In this document: positions 55,262 through 63,575 of the stretch, in pieces
How positions within the stretch are numbered: the first letter of the stretch is position 1
Layout: each line of letters begins with the position of its first letter
Assembly: GCF_002211305.1 (NCBI RefSeq)
Contig: NZ_LOKW01000001.1
Coordinates: 434,001-498,000, forward strand
Direction of reading: 5' to 3'
From: Rhizobium sp. R634
Lineage (GTDB): Bacteria > Pseudomonadota > Alphaproteobacteria > Rhizobiales > Rhizobiaceae
Length of the DNA: 64,000 nt
Program-made: the position numbers and the translations under genes
The notes under the pieces: generated by a model
Databases searched by the model: none
Told to the model about the DNA's origin: nothing
The model's input: the letters and a program-made list of their open reading frames with translations, nothing else

Positions 55262-56986
55262 TCACGCTCGCCGAGGATCTAAAGGCGGCATTGATCTGGA
55301 AATCGGGAAATTTTCGAAGGGGACGGGCTGCATGATCCTGCCGACGAAAGCACCGATCTCTTCGGCAGGCATCGGCTTGCCAAGGAAATATCCCTGCAGC
55401 CGGTCACATTTTGCTTTTTTGAGCCAGGCGGCCTGTTCCGCGGTTTCCACACCTTCGGCCGTGACGCTCATGCCGAGCCCGTGGGCAAGCGCAATGACGG
55501 AGCGGACGATCGCCTGACTTTTGCTATCGCTCTCGAGATCCTTGATGAAATATTGGTCGATCTTGATCGTATCGAAGGGGAAGTTTTTCAGGTAGCTGAG
55601 CGAGGAATAATAGGTACCGAAATCGTCGAGCGAAATCTGCACGCCCAGCATGTTTAACGTATTGAGCGTGTCGAGATTGTTGATCGTGCGCTCCAGCAGC
55701 ACAGACTCGGTGATCTCGAGTTCAAGGCGGTCGGGGCGGATGCCGACGAGGTCCAGGGTTTGCGCAATGCGGTCGGTAAGGCCGGCGTGCAAAAATTCCG
55801 CCGGCGAGAGATTGACGGCAACCGTAAAATGGGGCGGCCACGACATTGCATCGCGGCAGGCCTGTTCAAGCGTCCATTGACCGATTTCGCTCATCAGACC
55901 GTCCGTCTCGGCCATGGGAATGAAGATATTGGGCGGGATGATGCCAACGACCGGATGACGCCACCGCAACAGTGCTTCAAAGCCGACGATCGAAAAAGGT
56001 GGCTGTACGAGCGGCTGGTATTCGATGAAGAACTGACCGTCTCTAAGAGCGGTTCGCAAACTGCGGCGCAGCGTCTCCCGCTGTTCCAGAACCATGAGCA
56101 TGGCGCGGTTGAACTTCCTTGCCCTGTGCCTGCCTTCCTCTTTGGCCGCATAAAGGGCGATGTCCGCCGCCTTCATGAGCTGTTCGAATTCGTTTCCATC
56201 CGAGGGGGCAACCGCAATCCCGACGCTTGCGCCGACAAAGACATTGATTCCCTCGACCGTGAACGGCGCCCTGAAAGCGCCGACGAGCGCTTCCGCCAGG
56301 CGCTCCGCCTCTCGCGGCTGGTCGTTTCTTCGTTGAATGACGGCGAACTCGTCACCGGCCAATCGATAAGCGAATTCCTGCTCACCAAGGACGTTCCTGA
56401 TGCGCTCGGCAGCCATCTTCAAGACGGTGTCGCCGGCGCCGTGGCCCAATGTGTCATTGACCGGTTTGAAATCGTCGAGGTCGATTTGCATGAGGGCAAA
56501 TCTTGTCCCCTTTGACACCGGCAGGGCGCTGCGCAGTTGATCGCTGAATTGCCGTCGGTTCGGCAGTCCGGTCAAAACGTCGTGGGTCGCTTGGTGAAAA
56601 AGAAGCGCACGGTCGTTTTCAGCAGGACTATACGTCCCGCGCAAGCTCGGCTTGCCGTCCGCTTCGACGACGCCCAGGCCGCGAGGGCTGCGGAAAACCG
56701 TCAGCGTGCGCTGATCTCCCGTCTTTGCGTTTGCCACCTCGATGTTTCGTGGCAATCCACTCGAAAGCACGAATTCGACCGCAGATTTGGTCGAAGGGGC
56801 CAGGAGTTCAGGATAGACATGCCACAAGGTGGCCTCGACCAGAGAATCGACGTCATAAGTTTGCCGATGCTTTGCCGAGCGCTCGGTGAGATGAAAGCTC
56901 TCGTCATAAAGAGAGACGAGCTCGTCGGTACCGGCAAGGAGATGAGTTTCGACAGAAGCAGACTGTGTCGCGTCGCCGCCCGGCAT
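55262..56986 (-). CDS. GGDEF-EAL cyclic-di-GMP turnover protein
   Basis: A 574-aa cytoplasmic protein. The N-terminal region (1-125) is PAS-like or unassigned. The GGDEF domain (about 130-290) reads RLAGDEF (Ala210-Gly211-Asp-Glu-Phe), a form usually still active, with no RxxD inhibitory site seen. The EAL domain (about 310-555) keeps EALLR (Glu337), NLSPAEF, LEITES, LDDFGTYYSSL and TAEGVET, so it should be a competent phosphodiesterase. ATG at 56986 has an AGGAGAGG-type site. It lies 53 bases before the switch operon and 244 bases after bgsA, all on the minus strand. The net activity cannot be told. Confidence 0.92.
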   Translation of the reverse strand: MPGGDATQSASVETHLLAGTDELVSLYDESFHLTERSAKHRQTYDVDSLVEATLWHVYPELLAPSTKSAVEFVLSSGLPRNIEVANAKTGDQRTLTVFRSPRGLGVVEADGKPSLRGTYSPAENDRALLFHQATHDVLTGLPNRRQFSDQLRSALPVSKGTRFALMQIDLDDFKPVNDTLGHGAGDTVLKMAAERIRNVLGEQEFAYRLAGDEFAVIQRRNDQPREAERLAEALVGAFRAPFTVEGINVFVGASVGIAVAPSDGNEFEQLMKAADIALYAAKEEGRHRARKFNRAMLMVLEQRETLRRSLRTALRDGQFFIEYQPLVQPPFSIVGFEALLRWRHPVVGIIPPNIFIPMAETDGLMSEIGQWTLEQACRDAMSWPPHFTVAVNLSPAEFLHAGLTDRIAQTLDLVGIRPDRLELEITESVLLERTINNLDTLNTLNMLGVQISLDDFGTYYSSLSYLKNFPFDTIKIDQYFIKDLESDSKSQAIVRSVIALAHGLGMSVTAEGVETAEQAAWLKKAKCDRLQGYFLGKPMPAEEIGAFVGRIMQPVPFENFPISRSMPPLDPRRA

Positions 56987-57230
56987 CCTTTCCTCTCCTT
57001 CCAAAGAGTCCCTTTGAGATACCTGCCAATCCATCTGCGCCTGCTTGGTTCCGATCTAATCAAAAGATGGCATCTAATTTAGATAATACTGAATAATGAT
57101 CGCACAACGTGTCGCGGTCAATGCCACTCGACCGAGGAGATAGTGGTTTTCCAGATCGCATTGATAGTGCCGTGTATATGTGCGGATGCATTGAAGTTCC
57201 GACTTCGTCCCCACGTTGTCACGCGCCGGG

Positions 57231-59225
57231 CTAAAACGTGCGCGTTCGCCCGAATGACCGCAACAGCAGATTGAGAGAGACGGCAACCTTGTCTATGTCG
57301 CGAATGTCCCGCGAATATTGACCTGTGTAGAGTTTCACAATCATGCTGTCGCGGGCAGAGCCGCTGAGCTCGAAATAGAGATGCAGGTAATAGGCTTGTT
57401 TATCGCCGCCGCGGCTTATGCTCCGTCGCCGTTGCGTGACCTGTCCGAGCTCGGCCTCGAACGGCGCGAAGCCGGGAAGTTTCAACATGACAGATTTGGA
57501 TTGAAACCGGGCCATGGTGGGGACTGCAACGACCGCCTTGTCCAGCGCCAAACTGACGATTTGTCCAGGGACATCGTCTACGATAGCCGGTTCATCCAGC
57601 TTGAACGCATGAAACAGGCGCCGGGGTTTCTCAAAGCAGATGAGGGACGCGATGAGCAGGACGACGATATTGATCCCTGACCACCAGGCCGCGACCGGCG
57701 AAAACTGACCCTGTACATTCGACGTTTCCGGTACGACGTTGACCAGCAGACCAACGACGGTGACCGTGATCATGCTTGCGATCCAGGCGAAGCTGTAGCG
57801 GTCGAACTGGTTCGCCTCGTTGCCGCTGCCCTTCGGCGTCACCCTGAAGGGCTTGCCAAATGGTTTCACCAGGCTGGAAACCACGGTCGGCAACATGCGG
57901 AATGTCGCAAAGGTCCCGACAGCGCTTGATATCACAGGCAGATAGCGCGTCGGCGTGATCCACAGCATCAGCAGAAAATACGCCGCCAGCAGCGGCACCT
58001 GATGAGAGACATAATCGGCTACGTCAGTGAAATAGAGCGGGAGCAGGCCGAGCCAGAGATAGACGATGGGGACAAGCAAGATCGTGAAACGGACCAGATA
58101 CTGCACCAGCCATGATGCCGGCAGGAACATGATCCGTTGAAAGAGCGTCAATCCTGGGCCGCGCAAAGGGCCATTATAAAGGTACAGGGTTTGAATACCC
58201 CCCTGGCACCACCGTTCGCGCTGCACGAAATAACCGGTCAGGTTTTCGGCGGCCAGTCCCATCGAAAGCCGCTCGTTCAGGTAGCGCGTCTTGTAGCCCT
58301 TGTTGAGCATCGAAAGGGTTGTCAGCAGGTCTTCCGTGATCGACTCCGTCGGAAACCCGCCGATTGCATCGATGGCCTCGCGGCGGGCAATCGAGCATGA
58401 TCCGCAGCAGAAACTGACGTCCCAGGCATCGCGGCTCGGGGCGATCTCATCGAAGAACAGGCGCTGCTCGTCCGGCCAGATATTCTCCAGGCCCAGATTC
58501 GATTGCACCGGATCGACATTGAAGAAATGTTGAGGCGTCTGGACGATGCCGATGCTTTCATCTGCAAAGAAGGGCAGCGTCCGGCGAAGGAAATGCCGAT
58601 AGGGAACAAAATCGGCGTCGAAGATCGCAATAAACTCGCCCGAGCTGACCTTCAGCCCATTGTTCATATTGCCGGCTTTGGCATGGCTGTTGTCGCCGCG
58701 TGTGACGTGGATGGCGTTCTTTTCCTCGCAATAGGCCTTCAGCCAATCGCGGCGTTGATCGTCAAGCACATACACATTCAATTTGTCGGCGGGATAATCG
58801 AGCGAGAGGGCGCCGATGATGGTTCGCTCGAGCACGTCGAGCGGCTCGTTATAGGTGGGAATGAAAACATCGACGGTCGGCAGTTCACGCCGCTCCCGCG
58901 CGAAGAAAACGCGAGCCAGCCTGTCCGCTTCCGCGCTCCGGTCGACGTAGCGGCTCATCAAGACCAGAAAAAGGATGACTTCGATGCAGGCCAGAACCTC
59001 GACGATAAAGAGGATCCAGACCCAGTAGAAACTAGGGCCGTCGTTGGGATAGGGAAGCACCGTCTCCGTCAGGCGCCAGAACATGTATCGCAGTGCGACC
59101 GCGGCGACAAACGCGCAGGTCACCGCCCGCGTCCAGGTGTGATGGCGCGACCAATTGAACGGCCCCAGGAAGAAGAAGGCCAAAACGAACAGCGTTGGAA
59201 CCAGCGCTACAAGATACTGAACCAC
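57231..59225 (-). CDS. bgsA: Mixed-linkage beta-glucan synthase BgsA-like (GT2, cellulose-synthase superfamily)
   Basis: A 664-aa inner-membrane processive glycosyltransferase. It has several N-terminal membrane segments, the catalytic core with VDVFIPTYNEP, VLDDQRRD, FDADFVP, TED and the QRERW product-binding motif, more membrane segments, and a cytoplasmic C-terminal domain. That tail (FEKPRRLFHAF, then GQIVSLALDKAVV) lacks the canonical PilZ RxxxR and D/NxSxxG pair. This fits BgsA of Sinorhizobium meliloti, which binds c-di-GMP in its C-terminal part and makes linear mixed-linkage glucan. It starts at a GTG 19 bases inside the adaptor gene, so translation is coupled. Cellulose or curdlan synthase is less likely given the bgsB neighbour. 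Confidence 0.8.
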   Translation of the reverse strand: MVQYLVALVPTLFVLAFFFLGPFNWSRHHTWTRAVTCAFVAAVALRYMFWRLTETVLPYPNDGPSFYWVWILFIVEVLACIEVILFLVLMSRYVDRSAEADRLARVFFARERRELPTVDVFIPTYNEPLDVLERTIIGALSLDYPADKLNVYVLDDQRRDWLKAYCEEKNAIHVTRGDNSHAKAGNMNNGLKVSSGEFIAIFDADFVPYRHFLRRTLPFFADESIGIVQTPQHFFNVDPVQSNLGLENIWPDEQRLFFDEIAPSRDAWDVSFCCGSCSIARREAIDAIGGFPTESITEDLLTTLSMLNKGYKTRYLNERLSMGLAAENLTGYFVQRERWCQGGIQTLYLYNGPLRGPGLTLFQRIMFLPASWLVQYLVRFTILLVPIVYLWLGLLPLYFTDVADYVSHQVPLLAAYFLLMLWITPTRYLPVISSAVGTFATFRMLPTVVSSLVKPFGKPFRVTPKGSGNEANQFDRYSFAWIASMITVTVVGLLVNVVPETSNVQGQFSPVAAWWSGINIVVLLIASLICFEKPRRLFHAFKLDEPAIVDDVPGQIVSLALDKAVVAVPTMARFQSKSVMLKLPGFAPFEAELGQVTQRRRSISRGGDKQAYYLHLYFELSGSARDSMIVKLYTGQYSRDIRDIDKVAVSLNLLLRSFGRTRTF

Positions 59226-60472
59226 AGGTTTTTGACCCAGTTGGTTACGTTGATGCCGTGTTTGGAAAACCGTACCTGCACCGTGCGCCCTACCTGGCAG
59301 AAATTCGCAAAGTCGTCGTTCATGAAGGACGGATCGAGGCGAACCCGAATGCGGGCGTTGCGTTGCGTCGACGGCGGCAAACTGGCGGCAAAGGAATCGG
59401 TCTCGACGGAAGCCGAGCTGCCCCTGACGGAAATGACCGTACCCTTGAAGACATCGCTGCGGCCGAACAAGCGCACCTGCGCAACAAGCCCTGGATAGAT
59501 CTCATCATAATTGACCTCGGGAACGAGGATATCCACGAACAGCTCCCGGCAGTCGAGCAGGCGCACCAGCTCGTTGTTCAGCACAACGTTGGAACCGTCG
59601 ACGATACTCCTGCTCCAGACAACGCCGTCGAACGGCGCTATTGCGGTTGCGGATTCGAGGCTGCTGACGCGGTTTCTCTCTTCGGCCAGCTGCTTTTGGA
59701 CTTCGGTGGCCCGTGTCTCATTTTCCGCGATGCGCGAGTTCAGGTCGTTGATGCGAACGACGACTTCGTCTTCGCGCTGTCGCGAATAAGGCACGTCGTT
59801 CTGCCCGTCGCCGAAGACAAAGATGCCCTGGCGGACCGCATTGAGCCTTTGCTGCAATTGATCGACGGTGAGATTGCTGATTTCGACCTCGCCGCCCGTC
59901 GCAGCTCCGGCGGCTCGCGCGGCCTCGACCAGCTTCTGCGTCAGAATGCCTTTCGATTCGAGTGCCATGCGACGGTTCAGGTCGACCTGAGCGACCAAGT
60001 CCTGAGCCTGCGACACCTCGACCTTCTTCCGCAGGATTTCGACTTCGCGTTCGAGATTGGCAATGGTGGTCTGCCTGTAGACTTCCAATCTGGTGGACAA
60101 TTCGTCGCGAAGCGCGGAGAGCTCCTCCCGCTCCTTTTTCAGCGCCGCGACGCGGTCGAGCGCCGTGTTGCGATCTGCCTCGAGCGAAGCGAGGATTGCG
60201 CGATTGACGCGCGTATTTCTGATTTCTGCGAGAGATTGTCCGCCTTTGACCGGGCTGCCGACCTTAAGGGGCTCTTCCGCAATCGTGCCGTCGATTGGGG
60301 CATTGACGATCGCGAACCGGGCATTGACCGTGCCATCAAGGCTCGTAAAGCCGGTGATCGCCGGCAATGAGACGACAGTCACGAGTGCCAGCAGCAGCAG
60401 GCCGACAATGATGCGTGTAATGCGATGGTTCCAGATCATGCGGACATCCGAAGGTATCGCTTCTGCAGCCAT
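59207..60472 (-). CDS. bgsB: Membrane-fusion (HlyD-like) protein BgsB-like
   Basis: A 421-aa periplasmic adaptor anchored by one membrane segment (about 20-40). It has a split lipoyl-like domain (VNAPIDGTIAEEPLKVGSPV and the later AIAPFDGVVWSRSIVDG), a coiled coil between them (about 90-265) and a final beta-barrel part. In S. meliloti BgsB is required with BgsA for mixed-linkage glucan production and probably helps export. ATG at 60472 is preferred over the GTG six bases earlier. First gene of the two-gene operon, with 475 bases of upstream region. Confidence 0.8.
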   Translation of the reverse strand: MAAEAIPSDVRMIWNHRITRIIVGLLLLALVTVVSLPAITGFTSLDGTVNARFAIVNAPIDGTIAEEPLKVGSPVKGGQSLAEIRNTRVNRAILASLEADRNTALDRVAALKKEREELSALRDELSTRLEVYRQTTIANLEREVEILRKKVEVSQAQDLVAQVDLNRRMALESKGILTQKLVEAARAAGAATGGEVEISNLTVDQLQQRLNAVRQGIFVFGDGQNDVPYSRQREDEVVVRINDLNSRIAENETRATEVQKQLAEERNRVSSLESATAIAPFDGVVWSRSIVDGSNVVLNNELVRLLDCRELFVDILVPEVNYDEIYPGLVAQVRLFGRSDVFKGTVISVRGSSASVETDSFAASLPPSTQRNARIRVRLDPSFMNDDFANFCQVGRTVQVRFSKHGINVTNWVKNLWFSIL

Positions 60473-60947
60473 CCGCACCTATCGAGCCGGCACTAACGGA
60501 TGCAACTCATTCTTGTATAAATTAGCGCATCGAAAATTAGTAGACAAGTGATGGTCGCAAAATGGATTGCCATTATCTGACAGGATCGCGGGCGGCAGTT
60601 CGAATTGGTTCAAGGCGTTCACACCTATCGGGTCAAATGTGGCGGACTGCGAAGGCAATCTCTGCGACGGTAGCAATTCGGTAGGCTTTCACTACGTTTT
60701 AGAAAATCTAACAGGTTCCCCGATCTTTCTAAATTGAGCTAATTTCTCATGTGGCATACGTTTTGGTCAGAGCTGCTCGGGAGGCAGCTGGGAGTGGCGG
60801 CTAACCCCGTACTTCCCCGGAGGAAATTAGAGCGCATTCAAGCCACCGTGAATCAGCTGGGCGAGACGCTTTGCTGCGGTGGATCCTTATGCGCTTTTGT
60901 TTGCGGGGCACTCCTCAAACCCATTTGCTAGCCGAGGACGTTGTCTC
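60473..60947. other. Divergent promoter region of bgsBA and the catabolic operon
   Basis: About 475 bases, AT-rich at 60500-60560 and 60690-60760. It must hold the bgsB promoter and the promoter of the plus-strand dehydrogenase gene. A small inverted repeat AGCTGC/GCAGCT lies at 60771-60789. No gene is supported. Confidence 0.5.
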
Positions 60948-62306
60948 ATGAATCTCTATTCTCTACTCTCTTTCCGCGCCGCCAATGGTAAACCCGTGCG
61001 GGTCGGGCTGATCGGCGCGGGCAAGTTTGGCTCGATGGTGCTGGCGCAGGCTCAGCGCATCGATGGTCTCCATATGGTGGCTGTTGCCGACCTCGATGTA
61101 GGCAAGGCGAAGGAATCCATGAACCGCGTTGGCTGGCCGAAGGAGCGTTATTCCGCCACCGACAGCGGTGATGCGATCAAGAACGGCACGACCTTCGTAA
61201 CGGACGACGTCAACGCATTGTTCGAATGCGGCGAAATCGAATGCGTCATCGAAGCGACGGGCCACCCGATTGCCGGCACTCGTCATGCGCTTGGAGCGAT
61301 CGAGCACAACAAACATGTGGTCATGGTCAATGTCGAAGCCGACGTGATGGTCGGCCCGATCCTCGCGGAAAAAGCCCGCGCCAAGGGCTTGATCTATTCC
61401 ATGGCCTATGGCGACCAGCCGGCACTCATCTGCGAACTTGTCGATTGGGCCAGAGCCACGGGCTTCGAAATTGCATCCGCCGGCAAGGGGATGAATTTCG
61501 AGCCGCGTTACCGGTATTCGACGCCGGATACGGTCTGGGGCCTGTTTGGCTGGACCGAGGAACAGGTGGCTGCGGACAATCTCAATCCGAAACTCTACAA
61601 TTCCTTCACCGACGGCACCAAGGCCGCGATCGAGATGGCGGCGGTTGCCAATGGTACGGGCCTTGATTGCCCGGATGACGGCCTCGCATTCCCGCCGGCG
61701 GGTCTGCATGACCTGGCTCGGGTTTTCCGTCCGGTGGCCGATGGTGGCCGCATGGCACGTTCCGGTCTGGTCGATATCGCCGCCAGCCAGGAACCGGATG
61801 GCCGCGAGGTGTTCAACAACATCCGTTACGGCGTCTTCGTCACGTTCAAGGCGCACAACGAATATGCGCGTGCTTGCTTCAAGCAATACGGCCTGCTGAC
61901 CGATCCGTCGGGCTGGTATGCGTCGATGTGGCGTCCCTTCCACATCATCGGCCTCGAAACGTCGATCAGTGTGCTGTCAGCTGTGCTCCGCAACGAGCCA
62001 ACCGGATCTTCCAAGGAGTTCCGTGGCGATGCCGTCGCGACCGCAAAGAAGGACATGCAGCCCGGCGAGATGCTGGACGGTGAGGGCGGTTATGCTGTCT
62101 GGGCCAATGCCATTCCCGCAAGCCGCAGTCTTGACCTGAAGGCGCTGCCGATCGGCCTTGCACACAATGTCAAGCTCAAGCGCGCGATTAAGAAAGACCA
62201 GATCGTGTCGTTCGATGACGTCGAAATCGTCAAGGACCTGGACGTCGTCACACTTCGTCGGGAGATGGAGGATCGTTTCCGCCCCGCCAAGATCGCGGCG
62301 GAGTGA
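60948..62306 (+). CDS. NAD(P)-binding oxidoreductase with C-terminal SAF domain (homoserine-dehydrogenase-like)
   Basis: A 452-aa cytoplasmic protein. A Rossmann fold opens with VRVGLIGAGKFGSMVLAQ (about residues 18-35). A central catalytic-like part includes MAYGDQPALICELVDWAR, and a SAF domain closes the protein (about 375-440: AKKDMQPGEMLDGEGGYAV). Relatives occur in sugar-acid and polyol catabolic operons, often annotated only by fold. GAGG lies 10 bases before the ATG. It is followed by a monooxygenase-like protein, a HIBADH-type reductase and a TRAP receptor, so a role in using an imported hydroxy acid or sugar acid is likely. The substrate is unknown. Confidence 0.8.
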   Translation: MNLYSLLSFRAANGKPVRVGLIGAGKFGSMVLAQAQRIDGLHMVAVADLDVGKAKESMNRVGWPKERYSATDSGDAIKNGTTFVTDDVNALFECGEIECVIEATGHPIAGTRHALGAIEHNKHVVMVNVEADVMVGPILAEKARAKGLIYSMAYGDQPALICELVDWARATGFEIASAGKGMNFEPRYRYSTPDTVWGLFGWTEEQVAADNLNPKLYNSFTDGTKAAIEMAAVANGTGLDCPDDGLAFPPAGLHDLARVFRPVADGGRMARSGLVDIAASQEPDGREVFNNIRYGVFVTFKAHNEYARACFKQYGLLTDPSGWYASMWRPFHIIGLETSISVLSAVLRNEPTGSSKEFRGDAVATAKKDMQPGEMLDGEGGYAVWANAIPASRSLDLKALPIGLAHNVKLKRAIKKDQIVSFDDVEIVKDLDVVTLRREMEDRFRPAKIAAE

Positions 62307-62311
62307 GTGTC

Positions 62312-62626
62312 GTGACAACGCTGAACAATAAAGCCTTCGTCGTGATTGCGGAGTTCCAGGTAAAGCCCGGCAAGCTCGCCGCTTTTCTGGAGGCAGCGCG
62401 TGACGACGCGAAACACTCGGTCGCCGATGAGCCGGGTTGCCGACAGTTCGACGTCATCTGCCCGGAAGGCTCCGACGATACGGTCGTCTTCTACGAAGTC
62501 TACGACAGCCGCGCGGCGTTCGACGCCCATCTGGAAACGCCTCACCTGGGGCGTTTTCGGGAGGCCTTTCCGCCACTGATCGTGGAAGAGCGGCCGGTTC
62601 GCTTCTCCGCGCGGCAATATCCTTGA
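62312..62626 (+). CDS. Antibiotic-biosynthesis-monooxygenase (ABM) fold protein
   Basis: A 104-aa dimeric alpha-beta barrel protein with the ABM pattern VIAEFQVKPGKLAAFLEAAR, EPGCRQFDV and FYEVYDSRAAFDAHLETPH. Relatives include quinol monooxygenases and the autoinducer-processing LsrG group. GTG at 62312 has GGAG eight bases upstream. A GTG at 62303 overlapping the previous stop is the alternative. It lies in an operon with two dehydrogenases, where it may isomerise or oxidise a pathway intermediate (inference). Confidence 0.85.
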   Translation: MTTLNNKAFVVIAEFQVKPGKLAAFLEAARDDAKHSVADEPGCRQFDVICPEGSDDTVVFYEVYDSRAAFDAHLETPHLGRFREAFPPLIVEERPVRFSARQYP

Positions 62627-62644
62627 TATGCGGGGCATACAGTC

Positions 62645-63529
62645 ATGACCAGCAAGATCAATCGCATTGCCGTCATCGGTACCGGCATCATGGGTGGGCC
62701 CATGGCCGGTCGCCTGGCTGACGCAGGCTTTCAGGTTCAGGTCTGGAACCGAACACCGGAAAAGGCCGCTGTTCTTCAGTCGAAAGGTATTTCGATCGTG
62801 GAGCGGGCAGACTCCGCAGCGAAAGATGCTGATGTGGTCGTCTGCATGCTCAGCTCCGGCCCGGTTTGCGAAGCGGTGTTGCTTGGCGACGGCGGCGTTG
62901 TCCGGGCAATGCGGCGGGGGTCAATGCTGGTCGTGACGACCTCCATCCCCGTGGAAACGGCCATTGCGATCGGCGAGGCATCTGCAGCACGAGGCATCGC
63001 CTGTCTCGATGCACCGGTTTCAGGCGGGGAGAAGGGGGCCAAGGAAGGCACGTTGGCGATCATGGCCGGCGGTGACCAGACAGCGGTTGACTGTCTCCAA
63101 CCTGTGTTTGCCTGTCTTGGCCGTGTCACGCATGTCGGCCCGTCTGGCAGCGGTGCGCTGACGAAGCTTGCAAACCAGCTGATCGTCGCATCAACGATCT
63201 GCGCTGTCGCCGAAGCGCTGACGCTGGCTGCACGTGGCGGAGCGAACCCCGCCCGGGTCCGTGAAGCGTTACTCGGCGGGTTCGCCGACTCGACCGTCTT
63301 CCGGCAGCACGGGCTGCGCATGGTCGAGAGCAATTTTGCGCCCGGCGGTCCGGCGAAATATCAGGTCAAAGACACATCCACGGCGCTGGCTTTTGCGCGA
63401 AGCCGTGGCTTGAAACTACCGGTCGGCGAGGAGGTTGACCGGCTCTTCCAGGCTATGGTCGATAATGGCGATGGCGATCTGGATCACAGCGGGATCATCC
63501 GCGAATTGCAACGCATTAATCAACAATGA
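62645..63529 (+). CDS. 3-hydroxyisobutyrate-dehydrogenase-family reductase (2-hydroxy-3-oxopropionate reductase-like)
   Basis: A 294-aa NAD(P)-dependent beta-hydroxyacid dehydrogenase. It has the nucleotide loop IAVIGTGIMGGPMAGRLADA, the family signature DAPVSGGEKGAKEGTLAIMAGG and the catalytic lysine in LTKLANQLI (Lys174). Such enzymes interconvert short hydroxy acids and semialdehydes, for example tartronate semialdehyde and glycerate, or oxidise aldonates such as threonate. Position between the ABM protein and a TRAP receptor supports a sugar-acid role. The exact substrate is not assigned. Confidence 0.9.
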   Translation: MTSKINRIAVIGTGIMGGPMAGRLADAGFQVQVWNRTPEKAAVLQSKGISIVERADSAAKDADVVVCMLSSGPVCEAVLLGDGGVVRAMRRGSMLVVTTSIPVETAIAIGEASAARGIACLDAPVSGGEKGAKEGTLAIMAGGDQTAVDCLQPVFACLGRVTHVGPSGSGALTKLANQLIVASTICAVAEALTLAARGGANPARVREALLGGFADSTVFRQHGLRMVESNFAPGGPAKYQVKDTSTALAFARSRGLKLPVGEEVDRLFQAMVDNGDGDLDHSGIIRELQRINQQ

Positions 63530-63575
63530 GCATGCCAAACGCATGCTAGTTTGACCATCAACGGGAGGAATGACC

